A stretch of 6,211 nucleotides of DNA from Actinobacteria bacterium RBG_16_64_13 (GTDB taxonomy: Bacteria; Actinomycetota; Thermoleophilia; RBG-16-64-13): positions 1,315 to 7,525 of the forward strand of contig MELN01000031.1 of assembly GCA_001768675.1 (NCBI GenBank). The letters are read 5' to 3'. The notes beneath the pieces were generated by a model, which made no database searches, was not told where the DNA came from, and was given only the letters and a program-made list of their open reading frames with translations. Shown piece after piece: positions 1 through 6,069 of the stretch (the stretch's first letter is position 1; the number at the start of each line of letters is the position of its first letter). A program made the translations under genes and the position numbers.

Positions 1-900
1 ATCACCAGTATCGGGCGGTTCGTCACGGACAAGTTCGCGATCATGGAGAACGGCAATCCGAAGATTTTCGGGAGCCTGCCCGCCGACCAACAGAAGCAGA
101 TTCGTGACTCGAAACTGCTCATCTACGAATGCGAGGGGACGGAGACCGAGATCAAGGAGTGGTTCAAGACGATCAACATCGCCGGCGTGCCGCTGAACGA
201 CCAGGAACTACTCAACGCGGTCTATTCCGGGCCGTTCGTCACCAAAGCCAAGGAAGAGTTTAGCAACAGCCAGAACGCGAACATCCAGAAATGGAGCGCG
301 TACATCCGGGGGAGCGCCAACCGGCAGGATTTTCTGGAGCGGGCGCTGAACTGGGTGAGCAAGGGCGACATCGGTTCTTACATGAGCGCTCATCGCAACG
401 ACAGCAGCATCAACGAACTGAAGCGTTACTTCAACAGCGTGATCGACTGGGTATCGACGGTGTTTATCGACGTTCTTCCGGAAATGAAGGGTTTGGAATG
501 GGGCAGGCTGTACGAGACCTACCACGGTAAGAGCTACGATCCGAAGCAACTGTCGGCCAACGTGAAGAACCTCGCCGCCGATGACTATGTGACGAGCAAC
601 AAGGGAATCTTCGAGTTTCTGTTAGGCGGCTCGGTCGATACGAAACTGCTGGACGTGCGGGTATTCGATGCGAAGGTGAAGCGGGCCGCCTACACGAAGC
701 AGACGCAGGCAGCCCAGGCCAAGGGCGAGTCCAACTGCCCGCTGTGCGCGATCGGAAACAACGCGAACAAGAGCAGGAGTTACGATTTTGACGAGATGGA
801 CGCCGACCACGTTTCGGCATGGAGCAAGGGCGGCGGAAGCGCGGCCAACAACTGCCAAATGCTGTGCGTCACCCACAATCGCGCCAAAGGGAATCGATAG
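1..900 (+). CDS. DUF262-HNH nuclease fusion protein, 3' part (N-terminus outside window)
   Basis: The frame is open from base 1, so the ATG at 43 is internal and 299 C-terminal residues are visible. The first residues (ITSIGRF) match what follows the DGQQR signature of DUF262 (the GmrS/SspE-like ParB-fold NTPase family). Residues around 54-75 (WFKTINIAGVPLNDQELLNA) match the second conserved DUF262 motif. A helical middle follows. The C-terminus is an HNH (beta-beta-alpha metal) domain: CPLC at 246-249, DADH at 267-270 with H270 as likely general base, an Asn pair at 283-284, then C289 and H292-N293. The four Cys/His suggest a structural zinc. DUF262 proteins typically couple NTP binding to a nuclease in modified-DNA restriction (type IV GmrSD) or related defence, so a defence role is inferred. 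It lies upstream of attC1 and is probably the gene of that cassette, but the 5' boundary is not visible. Its base composition looks less G+C-rich than the downstream helicase gene. Confidence 0.85.
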   Translation: MTSIGRFVTDKFAIMENGNPKIFGSLPADQQKQIRDSKLLIYECEGTETEIKEWFKTINIAGVPLNDQELLNAVYSGPFVTKAKEEFSNSQNANIQKWSAYIRGSANRQDFLERALNWVSKGDIGSYMSAHRNDSSINELKRYFNSVIDWVSTVFIDVLPEMKGLEWGRLYETYHGKSYDPKQLSANVKNLAADDYVTSNKGIFEFLLGGSVDTKLLDVRVFDAKVKRAAYTKQTQAAQAKGESNCPLCAIGNNANKSRSYDFDEMDADHVSAWSKGGGSAANNCQMLCVTHNRAKGNR

Positions 901-1082
901 TGTGGGCGTGTCACAGTTCGGCGCGAAGAGAAAGGAATCAACGCCGATAAGTGTCAATTGTCGTGCGACGATGCCAATGGAAGGAAGTCGGCGAGGTAGG
1001 GCGTCACGCAGGCATGGCGACGCGGGCTAACAACCGGTTACAGCGGACGGTCCGCTGCGCGGCCCGCCGCTGAACCGGAGCG
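1..1082 (+). mobile_element. Integron gene cassette 1 (3' part)
   Basis: This is the 3' part of a cassette ending at the G of the attC1 core GTT, the point at which integron integrase exchanges strands. It carries the DUF262-HNH gene and 124 bp of untranslated sequence (901-1024) in which I see no gene. Because the attC1 5' core reads GGCTAAC, the unseen start of this cassette should read TTAGCC if the cassette is intact. That start, and whether another gene or attC lies between it and the DUF262-HNH gene, cannot be seen. Confidence 0.65.
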
Positions 1083-1088
1083 TTCGGC
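1025..1088 (+). other. attC1 integron recombination site
   Basis: The site runs from the 5' core GGCTAAC (R'', 1025-1031) to the 3' core GTTCGGC (R', 1082-1088). Between them, 1034-1050 and 1064-1078 form 15 Watson-Crick pairs, interrupted only by two unpaired bases in the left arm, A1040 and A1047. The loop is about 13 nt (1051-1063). Asymmetric extrahelical bases in an otherwise perfect stem are the hallmark of folded attC bottom strands recognised by IntI. They sit 9 and 16 bases after the core, the same offsets as in the other two sites here. Cleavage is expected between G1082 and T1083. The R' half differs from the GTTRRRY consensus at one position and belongs to the next cassette. Confidence 0.88.
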
Positions 1089-1261
1089 AGACCAAGCACG
1101 AGCGCGGACGATCAATTCGCCGCTGCCAAGGGGCCGAAGCTCACGCTGATCGTCGACGTGAACCCCGACAAGGGGGCCCGAAGGCCAAGATCGAGGCGAT
1201 GAAGGTTGCGCTGAGAGAGCACGGAGTGTCGGAAGATGTCGACGTGGACGAGGGGCAGTGA
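1083..1261 (+). pseudogene. Headless, frameshifted coding relic in the cassette leader
   Basis: From 1083 an open frame with strongly G/C-ending codons reads through KGPKLTLIVDVNPDKG (1128-1175), then loses sense and stops at 1200-1202. From about 1175 the -1 frame continues in coding style (PKAKIEAMKVALREHG and onward, about 28 codons) to a TGA at 1259-1261. The switch falls at a run of five G followed by CCC (1172-1179), where a one-base loss or two-base gain would join the frames into one product of about 59 residues. No ATG, GTG or TTG precedes the conserved-looking part in the first frame, and a stop lies at 1071-1073 inside attC1, so the 5' end appears missing. I do not recognise the protein. 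It may be a decayed gene, a fragment captured at cassette formation, or a sequencing error in the G run of a short gene with an unusual start. Confidence 0.4.
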
Positions 1262-1275
1262 AGAACCGGGTCCGT

Positions 1276-1281
1276 AGGAGG
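1276..1281 (+). promoter_or_regulatory. Shine-Dalgarno site AGGAGG that fixes a TTG start
   Basis: A perfect AGGAGG lies 5 nt upstream of the TTG at 1287. The nearby ATG at 1291 is in another frame and stops after three codons. The next in-frame alternative, GTG at 1299, would be 17 nt from the site, too far. This selects TTG 1287 as the start of the nuclease-like gene. Confidence 0.7.
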
Positions 1282-1286
1282 CCGCC

Positions 1287-2084
1287 TTGGATGGTGCTGT
1301 GACGCTGCGCTGGGAAGACGTGTACAGACACGACGATGGTCGCCTGCGCGTCCATGGCCGGAGGACCACGTCGACCCACGAGTTCCGGCGATTCGTCCAA
1401 AGTCGCGTTCGAGAGCGGCTGAGACGTGCGTCCGCACGGGAGCAGCTTCGCGAGTACCTGAGTGAGCTCACGAGCACGGGATTCGCGATCGCGAATCTAA
1501 GTGCCGTGTCACCCGCAGAGGTCGCGCTCGCACCGTGGGAGATTGGTGAGGTCCTCGCAGAAGTCCTTCTGGAGGAGACCGAGCGAGCGGAGTTCCCGTG
1601 GCCGCCGTTCTGGGACAAGCGCTCGGCGACGGCAAGCTTGCCAGGTCCGGACCTCGTCGGCTTCCTCGGAGAGGAGGGCTCGGAGTGCTTTCTCTTCGGC
1701 GAGGTCAAGTCCTCGGATGCAGACGACGTCCGCGCGAGCGTGATCAACGGCGACGATGGCCTGCGTCGGCAGATCGAGCGCCTTCTGACGTCGGAGAACC
1801 GCAGGCAGTTGCTCATCTCCTGGCTGTGCGTGCGTGCGAATGGTCAAGGTTGGCAGCCGAAATTTGATCGATGCCTCGCTGTGTATCTGGCGAACCCGTC
1901 GCAAGGTGCCGTCGTGGGAGTCCTGCTGCGAGGGCGCGATCCGAGCGAGGCAGATCTCCAGCCCGTGCGGTCCGCCGCCGAGAACCAGGCCTCACCCTAT
2001 CGAGTGATGTTGCTCGGCTACTACCTTCCCGTGCAGCTCGCTGAGCTGCCCGCAGTGCTCGTAGGAACGGCGGAGCGGCCATGA
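1287..2084 (+). CDS. PD-(D/E)XK-type nuclease candidate, HamA-like (Hachiman-like defence)
   Basis: This 265-aa protein starts at TTG 1287 behind a perfect AGGAGG. After a charged, Arg-rich N-terminus (about 30-55) comes a helix with WEIGEVLAEVLLEE (84-97). Then LPGPDLVG (118-125) and FLFGEVKSS (135-143) give the D-(x)n-ExK triad D122, E139 and K141 of PD-(D/E)XK nucleases. The order Glu-rich helix, G-x-D, then a hydrophobic strand with GExK also describes DUF1837/HamA, the effector nuclease of Hachiman, and the length suits that family. Its stop overlaps the helicase start (ATGA, 2081-2084), so the two are co-translated and probably form a complex. In Hachiman, HamB holds HamA inactive until it senses damaged or phage DNA, and HamA then degrades DNA. 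That role here is inferred. Alternatives are another nuclease-helicase defence pair or a restriction-endonuclease-like protein of unassigned family. The nuclease-fold motif is fairly clear; the HamA label is tentative. Confidence 0.65.
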   Translation: MDGAVTLRWEDVYRHDDGRLRVHGRRTTSTHEFRRFVQSRVRERLRRASAREQLREYLSELTSTGFAIANLSAVSPAEVALAPWEIGEVLAEVLLEETERAEFPWPPFWDKRSATASLPGPDLVGFLGEEGSECFLFGEVKSSDADDVRASVINGDDGLRRQIERLLTSENRRQLLISWLCVRANGQGWQPKFDRCLAVYLANPSQGAVVGVLLRGRDPSEADLQPVRSAAENQASPYRVMLLGYYLPVQLAELPAVLVGTAERP

Positions 2085-5000
2085 CAGTTACTGGCTCCGA
2101 TAACGCCAGAGACCTGCGCGGCGCCTTCGGGCTGGACCGCTACGAGCGCGCTCTCGGGACCTCTCGCGCCTGGCTCCTGCGATCGGTGCTCGACCAGATC
2201 GCCAGTGGCGACGCAATGCGCTTGGCCTCCCTGGCGGACGCGGATGCCCTTCTGGTCCAGCAGGCCCTGCTCGTCGCCGAGCTGATGGCTCTGGAGCATC
2301 TCGATGATGCGGAGGTGGCGTCGCGGCGCGCAGAGTCGACGGTCCTCCGGACTGCCTGCAGCGACGCGTTCTACCTTCTCCGGGCCCTGCCGAAGTCCAG
2401 CGATCCCGACGCCAGTCGGAAGTGCCTCCTCCGACTGTCCTGCTACGGGATTCTTGGTGATCGCTCAGCAGACGTTCGCCGTTGGCTTCGGGAGCAAGGC
2501 CTGCCCGAGCTCCCGGCGGAGCAGGACGTCTGGCCCAGGAGAGTCTTTGGGACAGTCGCGGATTCCTTCCTCCGTATCGCCCGGAAGGACGGCTGGGCGG
2601 ACCTGCACGAGGTGGCTCGCGGAATCGCGGAACTGCGTCGCCTGCAGACCCAGTTCGAGCAGGACTTCCTTGCGGGAATCAGCGCGAGCGCGCAGGTCGC
2701 CGCACTCGAGTTGGTCTCGCTCTACCATCTCGCGAAAGCAGTTGAGCTCCTCGGTACGTTTTGCGGGAAGGGCACCCCGAAGGACATTGTCAGCGAGCTC
2801 AAGTTCCACTACTTCCGGGCCATTCGGGCTGCATCGACGGGCGGCATGGTCGAGCTGGATGTTCTGCTGCGCTGGATGCGCGCCGCCTCTATCCAGGTCG
2901 CTCAAAACTCGATCTGGTGGCTGCTCCGATCCTTCAATTCCCGGATCTCGGAGCACGTCCGCCACCTGGCTTCCGAGGACGTGGCGAGGCCCCTGCTGGA
3001 GCTGTTGCCACCTCAACGCCGGGCCTTGTTGGAGGACGGTCTGCTGGACCCAGCTCACCGCGCTGTCGTCGTTCAGATGCCGACGAGCAGTGGGAAGACC
3101 CTCCTCGCAGAGTTCCGGATTCTGCAGGCCATCAACAGCTTTCCGGGGTGCTGGATCGCCTACCTGGTGCCAACCCGGGCCCTCGTGAATCAGATCGCCC
3201 TCAGACTGCGCCGCGACCTCGAGCCCCTCGGTCTCACTGTAGAGTCTGCGGCGCCGGTCCAAGAGGTGGACGTCTTCGAGGAGGAGTGGTTGACGTCAGC
3301 CGAGGCCGCCAATATCGTCGTGACGACTCCGGAGAAGCTCGATCTCGTCATCCGTGGTGCGAAGCGACGCCCTGCACAGCATCCGCTCGGTCTAGTGATT
3401 CTCGATGAGGCCCACAATATCGGCGAGACCGAGCGTGGAGTCCGCGCCGAACTCCTTCTGGCCATGCTCAACCAGGAGTACCCGGATGCCCAGTTTCTGT
3501 TGTTGACGCCCTTCGTCCCGAATGGCCAAGAGCTTGCCGTCTGGCTGGACGATCAGCGGTCCAGAGCGATCACGGTCCTGGCGGCAGACTGGCAGCCCAA
3601 CGATCGTGCCATCGGCATGGTCTACCCCGAAGGGCGGGCACGAGACTGGGCCCTGAGGTTCCGCACACTGCACACGCAGCCGGCAGGGATCGAGACGCCC
3701 GAACCGCTCAGCCTCAACGGTCAGGGACCAGCACTTGATCTCACCGTGTCGGCGGTCAAAGCCTCCAAGAGCAAGATCGCTGCCGCGGCCGCCAAGGTTC
3801 TATCGCGGCGGGCCGGGAGCACTTGCATCGTGCTTGCCGATTCTCCGGGCACGACTTGGACCATCGCAGACATCCTGGGCCAAGCCGCCGAGACCCGCGC
3901 AACGACGGATCGAGTAGAGCTTGTCAAGCGATTCGCCGAGACCGAGATCGCACCGGACTTCAAGCTCCGAGAGATCCTCGACAAAGGCATCGCTGTTCAC
4001 CACGGAGGCCTGTCTCCTGAACTCCGGTTCCTCGTCGAGTGGTTGACGGAGGAAGGGGACGTGCGCGTTCTTGTCGCTACGACGACCCTCGCGCAGGGAG
4101 TGAACTTCCCTGTGTCCTCCATCGTGCTCGCAACCCACTACCTCTACCAGCCCAACCGAGGCAAACAGGAGATGAGCCCGGCCGCATTCCGAAACCTAGC
4201 CGGGCGCGCAGGGCGATTGTTCCAAGACACGCTGGGTATCGTTGCCTTCGCGGCACAAGAGAGGGATGACGCGGCCATCGAGGCGTTCGTCTCTCGTCAG
4301 GTTCAAGAGCTGGCATCGGTCCTGGAAACGATGGTCATCGATGTATTGGATCGTGGCTGGGATCTGAACCTTACGTCGCTTGTTCACCATGATCCCCGAT
4401 GGGCGTCGTTCGCGCAGTATCTCGCCCACGCATATCGCCAGGCAGGAGACCACGAGCGCTTTGTCGCTGATACGGAGAAGATCCTCAGAGCCACGTGGGG
4501 CTATCGTCGGCTCTTCTCATCCCGGCCTGCCGCCGCTGAGCAACTGGTCGATGCCAGCAGGCAGTACGCCAACACACTGCGAAACATGGGGCCGGGCATC
4601 CTTTCGCTCGTAGACAGTACGGGGTTCTCTGGCGAGACACTCATGGAGGTTCTTCAGCGGCGAGATCTGCTTCCCAGCACGGCGGACGAATGGAGCCCCA
4701 GTTCGCTCTTTCGAGCCGGGACGCCGACTCTTGCCGGGCTCTTCGAAATCCTGATTGGCGTTCGGGAGCTTCAGCTCGAGGTGCCCGCCGGCTCTCAGCA
4801 CCGACATCTAGCAGAGGTGCTCTCCATGTGGGTCGAGGGGAGGCCCCTCGGGGAGATCGCCGCGCAGCACTTCCACGCAGAAGGCGCCGACGTGACGGAC
4901 AGCATCACCCAGTGTTGCCGCCAACTCTTTCAGCGCTTTGCCCAAGCGGGTGCATGGGGTCTCGGAGCACTCCAGGCGCTCTCGGGGATCGACACCTCTG

Positions 5001-5305
5001 GTCTGCCGCCCGAGCAGTCGGAGGCACTTCGGTCCGTGCCGGCAATGGTCTACTACGGAGTACCGACGGTGAACGCCGTCCTCATGCGAGCGCTCGGCGT
5101 GCCGCGCTCGATCGCGGTGCCTCTCGGAGACCGATTCGCCGCTGAGCAGAGCGGGGGCGTGGGCCCGCGGGTCGTCCGGGCGCGAACATGGCTCAAGGAC
5201 TTGCCGAGCGAAACGTGGGAGGAGGTCAAGCCCGCAGCAGCGCGGATGTCCGGAGATGACTACCGCAGGGTCTGGCGAATCCTGAATGGAATGGGAGACC
5301 GATGA
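2081..5305 (+). CDS. Superfamily 2 DEAH-box helicase, HamB-like
   Basis: This 1074-aa protein starts at ATG 2081 with GGAG 5 nt upstream. Residues 1-300 are mostly helical and match no motif I know. The first RecA domain has Walker A PTSSGKT (334-340, K339), motif Ia VPTRALV (363-369), Ib TTPEKL (415-420), Walker B DEAH (442-445) and motif III written TPF (476-478) rather than the usual SAT. The second RecA domain has HHGGL (640-644), motif V ATTTLAQGVNFP (666-677) and motif VI NLAGRAGR (705-712), with the catalytic arginines present. HHGGL, AQGVNFP and GRAGR are typical of the Ski2-like branch. A C-terminal region of about 350 residues follows, predominantly helical by eye. All ATPase motifs look intact, so it should be an active DNA or RNA translocase. 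Coupling to the nuclease-like gene and the size suit HamB of Hachiman, where the helicase is the sensor and regulator. The helicase call is firm; the system name is inferred. Confidence 0.93.
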   Translation: MTVTGSDNARDLRGAFGLDRYERALGTSRAWLLRSVLDQIASGDAMRLASLADADALLVQQALLVAELMALEHLDDAEVASRRAESTVLRTACSDAFYLLRALPKSSDPDASRKCLLRLSCYGILGDRSADVRRWLREQGLPELPAEQDVWPRRVFGTVADSFLRIARKDGWADLHEVARGIAELRRLQTQFEQDFLAGISASAQVAALELVSLYHLAKAVELLGTFCGKGTPKDIVSELKFHYFRAIRAASTGGMVELDVLLRWMRAASIQVAQNSIWWLLRSFNSRISEHVRHLASEDVARPLLELLPPQRRALLEDGLLDPAHRAVVVQMPTSSGKTLLAEFRILQAINSFPGCWIAYLVPTRALVNQIALRLRRDLEPLGLTVESAAPVQEVDVFEEEWLTSAEAANIVVTTPEKLDLVIRGAKRRPAQHPLGLVILDEAHNIGETERGVRAELLLAMLNQEYPDAQFLLLTPFVPNGQELAVWLDDQRSRAITVLAADWQPNDRAIGMVYPEGRARDWALRFRTLHTQPAGIETPEPLSLNGQGPALDLTVSAVKASKSKIAAAAAKVLSRRAGSTCIVLADSPGTTWTIADILGQAAETRATTDRVELVKRFAETEIAPDFKLREILDKGIAVHHGGLSPELRFLVEWLTEEGDVRVLVATTTLAQGVNFPVSSIVLATHYLYQPNRGKQEMSPAAFRNLAGRAGRLFQDTLGIVAFAAQERDDAAIEAFVSRQVQELASVLETMVIDVLDRGWDLNLTSLVHHDPRWASFAQYLAHAYRQAGDHERFVADTEKILRATWGYRRLFSSRPAAAEQLVDASRQYANTLRNMGPGILSLVDSTGFSGETLMEVLQRRDLLPSTADEWSPSSLFRAGTPTLAGLFEILIGVRELQLEVPAGSQHRHLAEVLSMWVEGRPLGEIAAQHFHAEGADVTDSITQCCRQLFQRFAQAGAWGLGALQALSGIDTSGLPPEQSEALRSVPAMVYYGVPTVNAVLMRALGVPRSIAVPLGDRFAAEQSGGVGPRVVRARTWLKDLPSETWEEVKPAAARMSGDDYRRVWRILNGMGDR

Positions 5306-5318
5306 CGGTGCCGGGGCT

Positions 5319-5378
5319 GCCGAACAACGGCATGCAGCTGACGGCGCTTCGCGCCGCAGCTGATGCTGGGCGTTATGT
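5319..5378 (+). other. attC2 integron recombination site
   Basis: This is the cleanest of the three sites. The 5' core GCCGAAC (5319-5325) and 3' core GTTATGT (5372-5378) flank arms at 5330-5347 and 5351-5366. These pair over 16 Watson-Crick base pairs around a TTC loop (5348-5350). The left arm has exactly two extra bases, G5334 and A5341, and there are no mismatches. Such one-sided extrahelical bases orient the folded bottom strand for IntI. Integrase cleavage is expected between G5372 and T5373. The two core halves do not complement each other because they come from different cassettes, but each complements the far end of its own cassette. The arm sequence is unrelated to attC1 and attC3, suggesting that cassette 2 came from a different array. 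Confidence 0.92.
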
Positions 5379-5404
5379 GGATCAGGAGCTCGTCCCGAGG
5401 CCCG

Positions 5405-5413
5405 TGGTAGAAT
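5405..5413 (+). promoter_or_regulatory. Candidate extended -10 promoter for the mntA/hepT operon
   Basis: TGGTAGAAT fits an extended -10 element (TGn followed by TAGAAT, five of six matches to TATAAT), 31 nt upstream of the antitoxin ATG. I see no good -35 hexamer at 16-18 nt spacing, which extended -10 promoters can tolerate. It would start transcription near 5420, inside the cassette. Confidence 0.4.
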
Positions 5414-5443
5414 GGGGTTCATGACACGGGCGGGAGCATCACG

Positions 5444-5734
5444 ATGACTGGTTTGGACTATCTTCGCACGCGGCGCAGCGAAATCCTGGCAATCGCCGCA
5501 CGCCATGGCGTGACCGAGATTCGGATTTTCGGCTCGACGGCCCGTGGTGATGCGGGACCGACCAGTGACGTCGACATTCTGGTCGAGGTGGGGGCGAACC
5601 GCGGTCCCTGGTTCCCCGGGGGCTTGATCGCCGAGCTTGAGACCCTCTTGGGCCGGCCCGTCCAGGTCATCACGGTCAGAGGTCTCAATCCCCTGCTTCG
5701 CCAGAGGGTCCTGGCCGAGGCTTTGCCCTTGTGA
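5444..5734 (+). CDS. mntA: MntA-type minimal nucleotidyltransferase antitoxin
   Basis: This 96-aa protein starts at ATG 5444, with GGGAG about 7 nt upstream. Residues 30-44 (GSTARGDAGPTSDVD) fit the GSX10DXD signature of MNT antitoxins, with G30-S31 and the metal-binding pair D42 and D44. In characterised MntA/HepT systems this enzyme transfers AMP units from ATP to a tyrosine of the HEPN toxin, silencing it. The position that usually supplies a third acidic residue, in the strand after the LLGR turn (VDL/VDV type), reads VQV here, with Gln at 74, so catalytic strength may be altered. The length is normal for the family and the C-terminus (RVLAEALPL) is family-like. The stop overlaps the toxin's GTG start (GTGA, 5731-5734), so translation is coupled and antitoxin comes first. 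Confidence 0.9.
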   Translation: MTGLDYLRTRRSEILAIAARHGVTEIRIFGSTARGDAGPTSDVDILVEVGANRGPWFPGGLIAELETLLGRPVQVITVRGLNPLLRQRVLAEALPL

Positions 5735-6069
5735 AGGACGACCACGTCTATCTGGACCACATCCTCATGGCCATCTCTCGCGTTGAGGAGTACACGAGCG
5801 GCGGCCGTGAGTTATTCCTCGCCTCACCCCTTCATCAAGACGGAACCCTCCGGAACCTGCAGACCATGGCCGAAGCCACCCACCACCTCACCGAGTCGCT
5901 CAAAGCGCGCCATCCGGAGATCGATTGGCGCGCGATCGCCGCATTCCGAAACGTCCTCGTGCACGACTATTTGGGCGTCGACTTGGAGGTGGTTTTTGGA
6001 ATCGCCACGAGCGATGTTGCTCGCCTGAAGGAAGCGATCCAGAAGCTCAAGAACGAAGGGACCACATAA
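5731..6069 (+). CDS. hepT: HepT-type HEPN ribonuclease toxin
   Basis: This 112-aa, largely helical protein begins at GTG 5731, chosen because it overlaps the antitoxin stop by 4 nt and gives the usual family length. It carries the HEPN/HepT motif RX4HXY at residues 73-80 (RNVLVHDY): R73 and H78 form the RNase site of the dimer, and Y80 is the tyrosine AMPylated by MntA in studied pairs. A WRAIAAFRN segment before the motif and the following LGVDLEVVF are typical of the family. Freed toxin cleaves RNA (tRNA in some studied homologues) and halts growth, giving plasmid- or array-stabilising or anti-phage effects. The stop codon TAA at 6067-6069 lies inside the attC3 core (6064-6070), so the gene runs into the recombination site itself. 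Confidence 0.92.
   Translation: MKDDHVYLDHILMAISRVEEYTSGGRELFLASPLHQDGTLRNLQTMAEATHHLTESLKARHPEIDWRAIAAFRNVLVHDYLGVDLEVVFGIATSDVARLKEAIQKLKNEGTT

Larger units (their letters stand above)
1083..5372 (+). mobile_element. Integron gene cassette 2 (complete, 4290 bp, nuclease-helicase cassette)
   Basis: This complete cassette runs from the TTCGGC half-site of attC1 to the G of the attC2 core. Its start (GTTCGGC in circular form) is the exact reverse complement of its own terminal core GCCGAAC at 5319-5325, as expected for a unit that once existed as an excised circle. At 4290 bp it is much larger than the usual cassette of about 0.5-1 kb. It carries a coding relic (1083-1261), a nuclease-like gene (1287-2084) and an overlapping helicase gene (2081-5305). 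attC2 begins 13 bp after the helicase stop, typical cassette packing. No convincing promoter is visible in the 204-bp leader, so expression may depend on read-through from upstream cassettes or a promoter I cannot recognise. Confidence 0.82.

Noticed and set aside
1042..1056. AGCGGAC-G-GTCCGCT palindrome, also at 6081-6095, as a possible operator
   Set aside because: It lies wholly within the attC stem and loop and recurs because attC1 and attC3 share that arm; the recombination-site structure explains it.
1112..1816. Long antisense open frame (234 codons) opposite the nuclease-like gene
   Set aside because: Its product is Arg/Ser-rich with no recognisable motif, and it lies opposite a gene with clear catalytic motifs and a strong ribosome site. 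It is what G+C-rich DNA produces by chance.
2304..3262. Long overlapping frames on both strands inside the helicase gene (265-294 codons)
   Set aside because: Composition is Arg/Ser/Pro-biased with no domains, and the helicase frame over the same bases has ordered family motifs including Walker A.
1287..5305. Type I or type III restriction-modification operon
   Set aside because: No methyltransferase or specificity subunit is present, and the helicase motifs (HHGGL, AQGVNFP, GRAGR) are Ski2-like rather than those of HsdR or Res.
5330..5366. Strong hairpin after the helicase gene as a rho-independent terminator
   Set aside because: No T-run follows the stem, and the two one-sided unpaired bases plus flanking core sites identify it as attC2.
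4808..5506. Antisense open frame spanning the end of the helicase gene, attC2 and the start of mntA
   Set aside because: It crosses a recombination site and two genes on the other strand, runs against the cassette orientation and has no recognisable motif.
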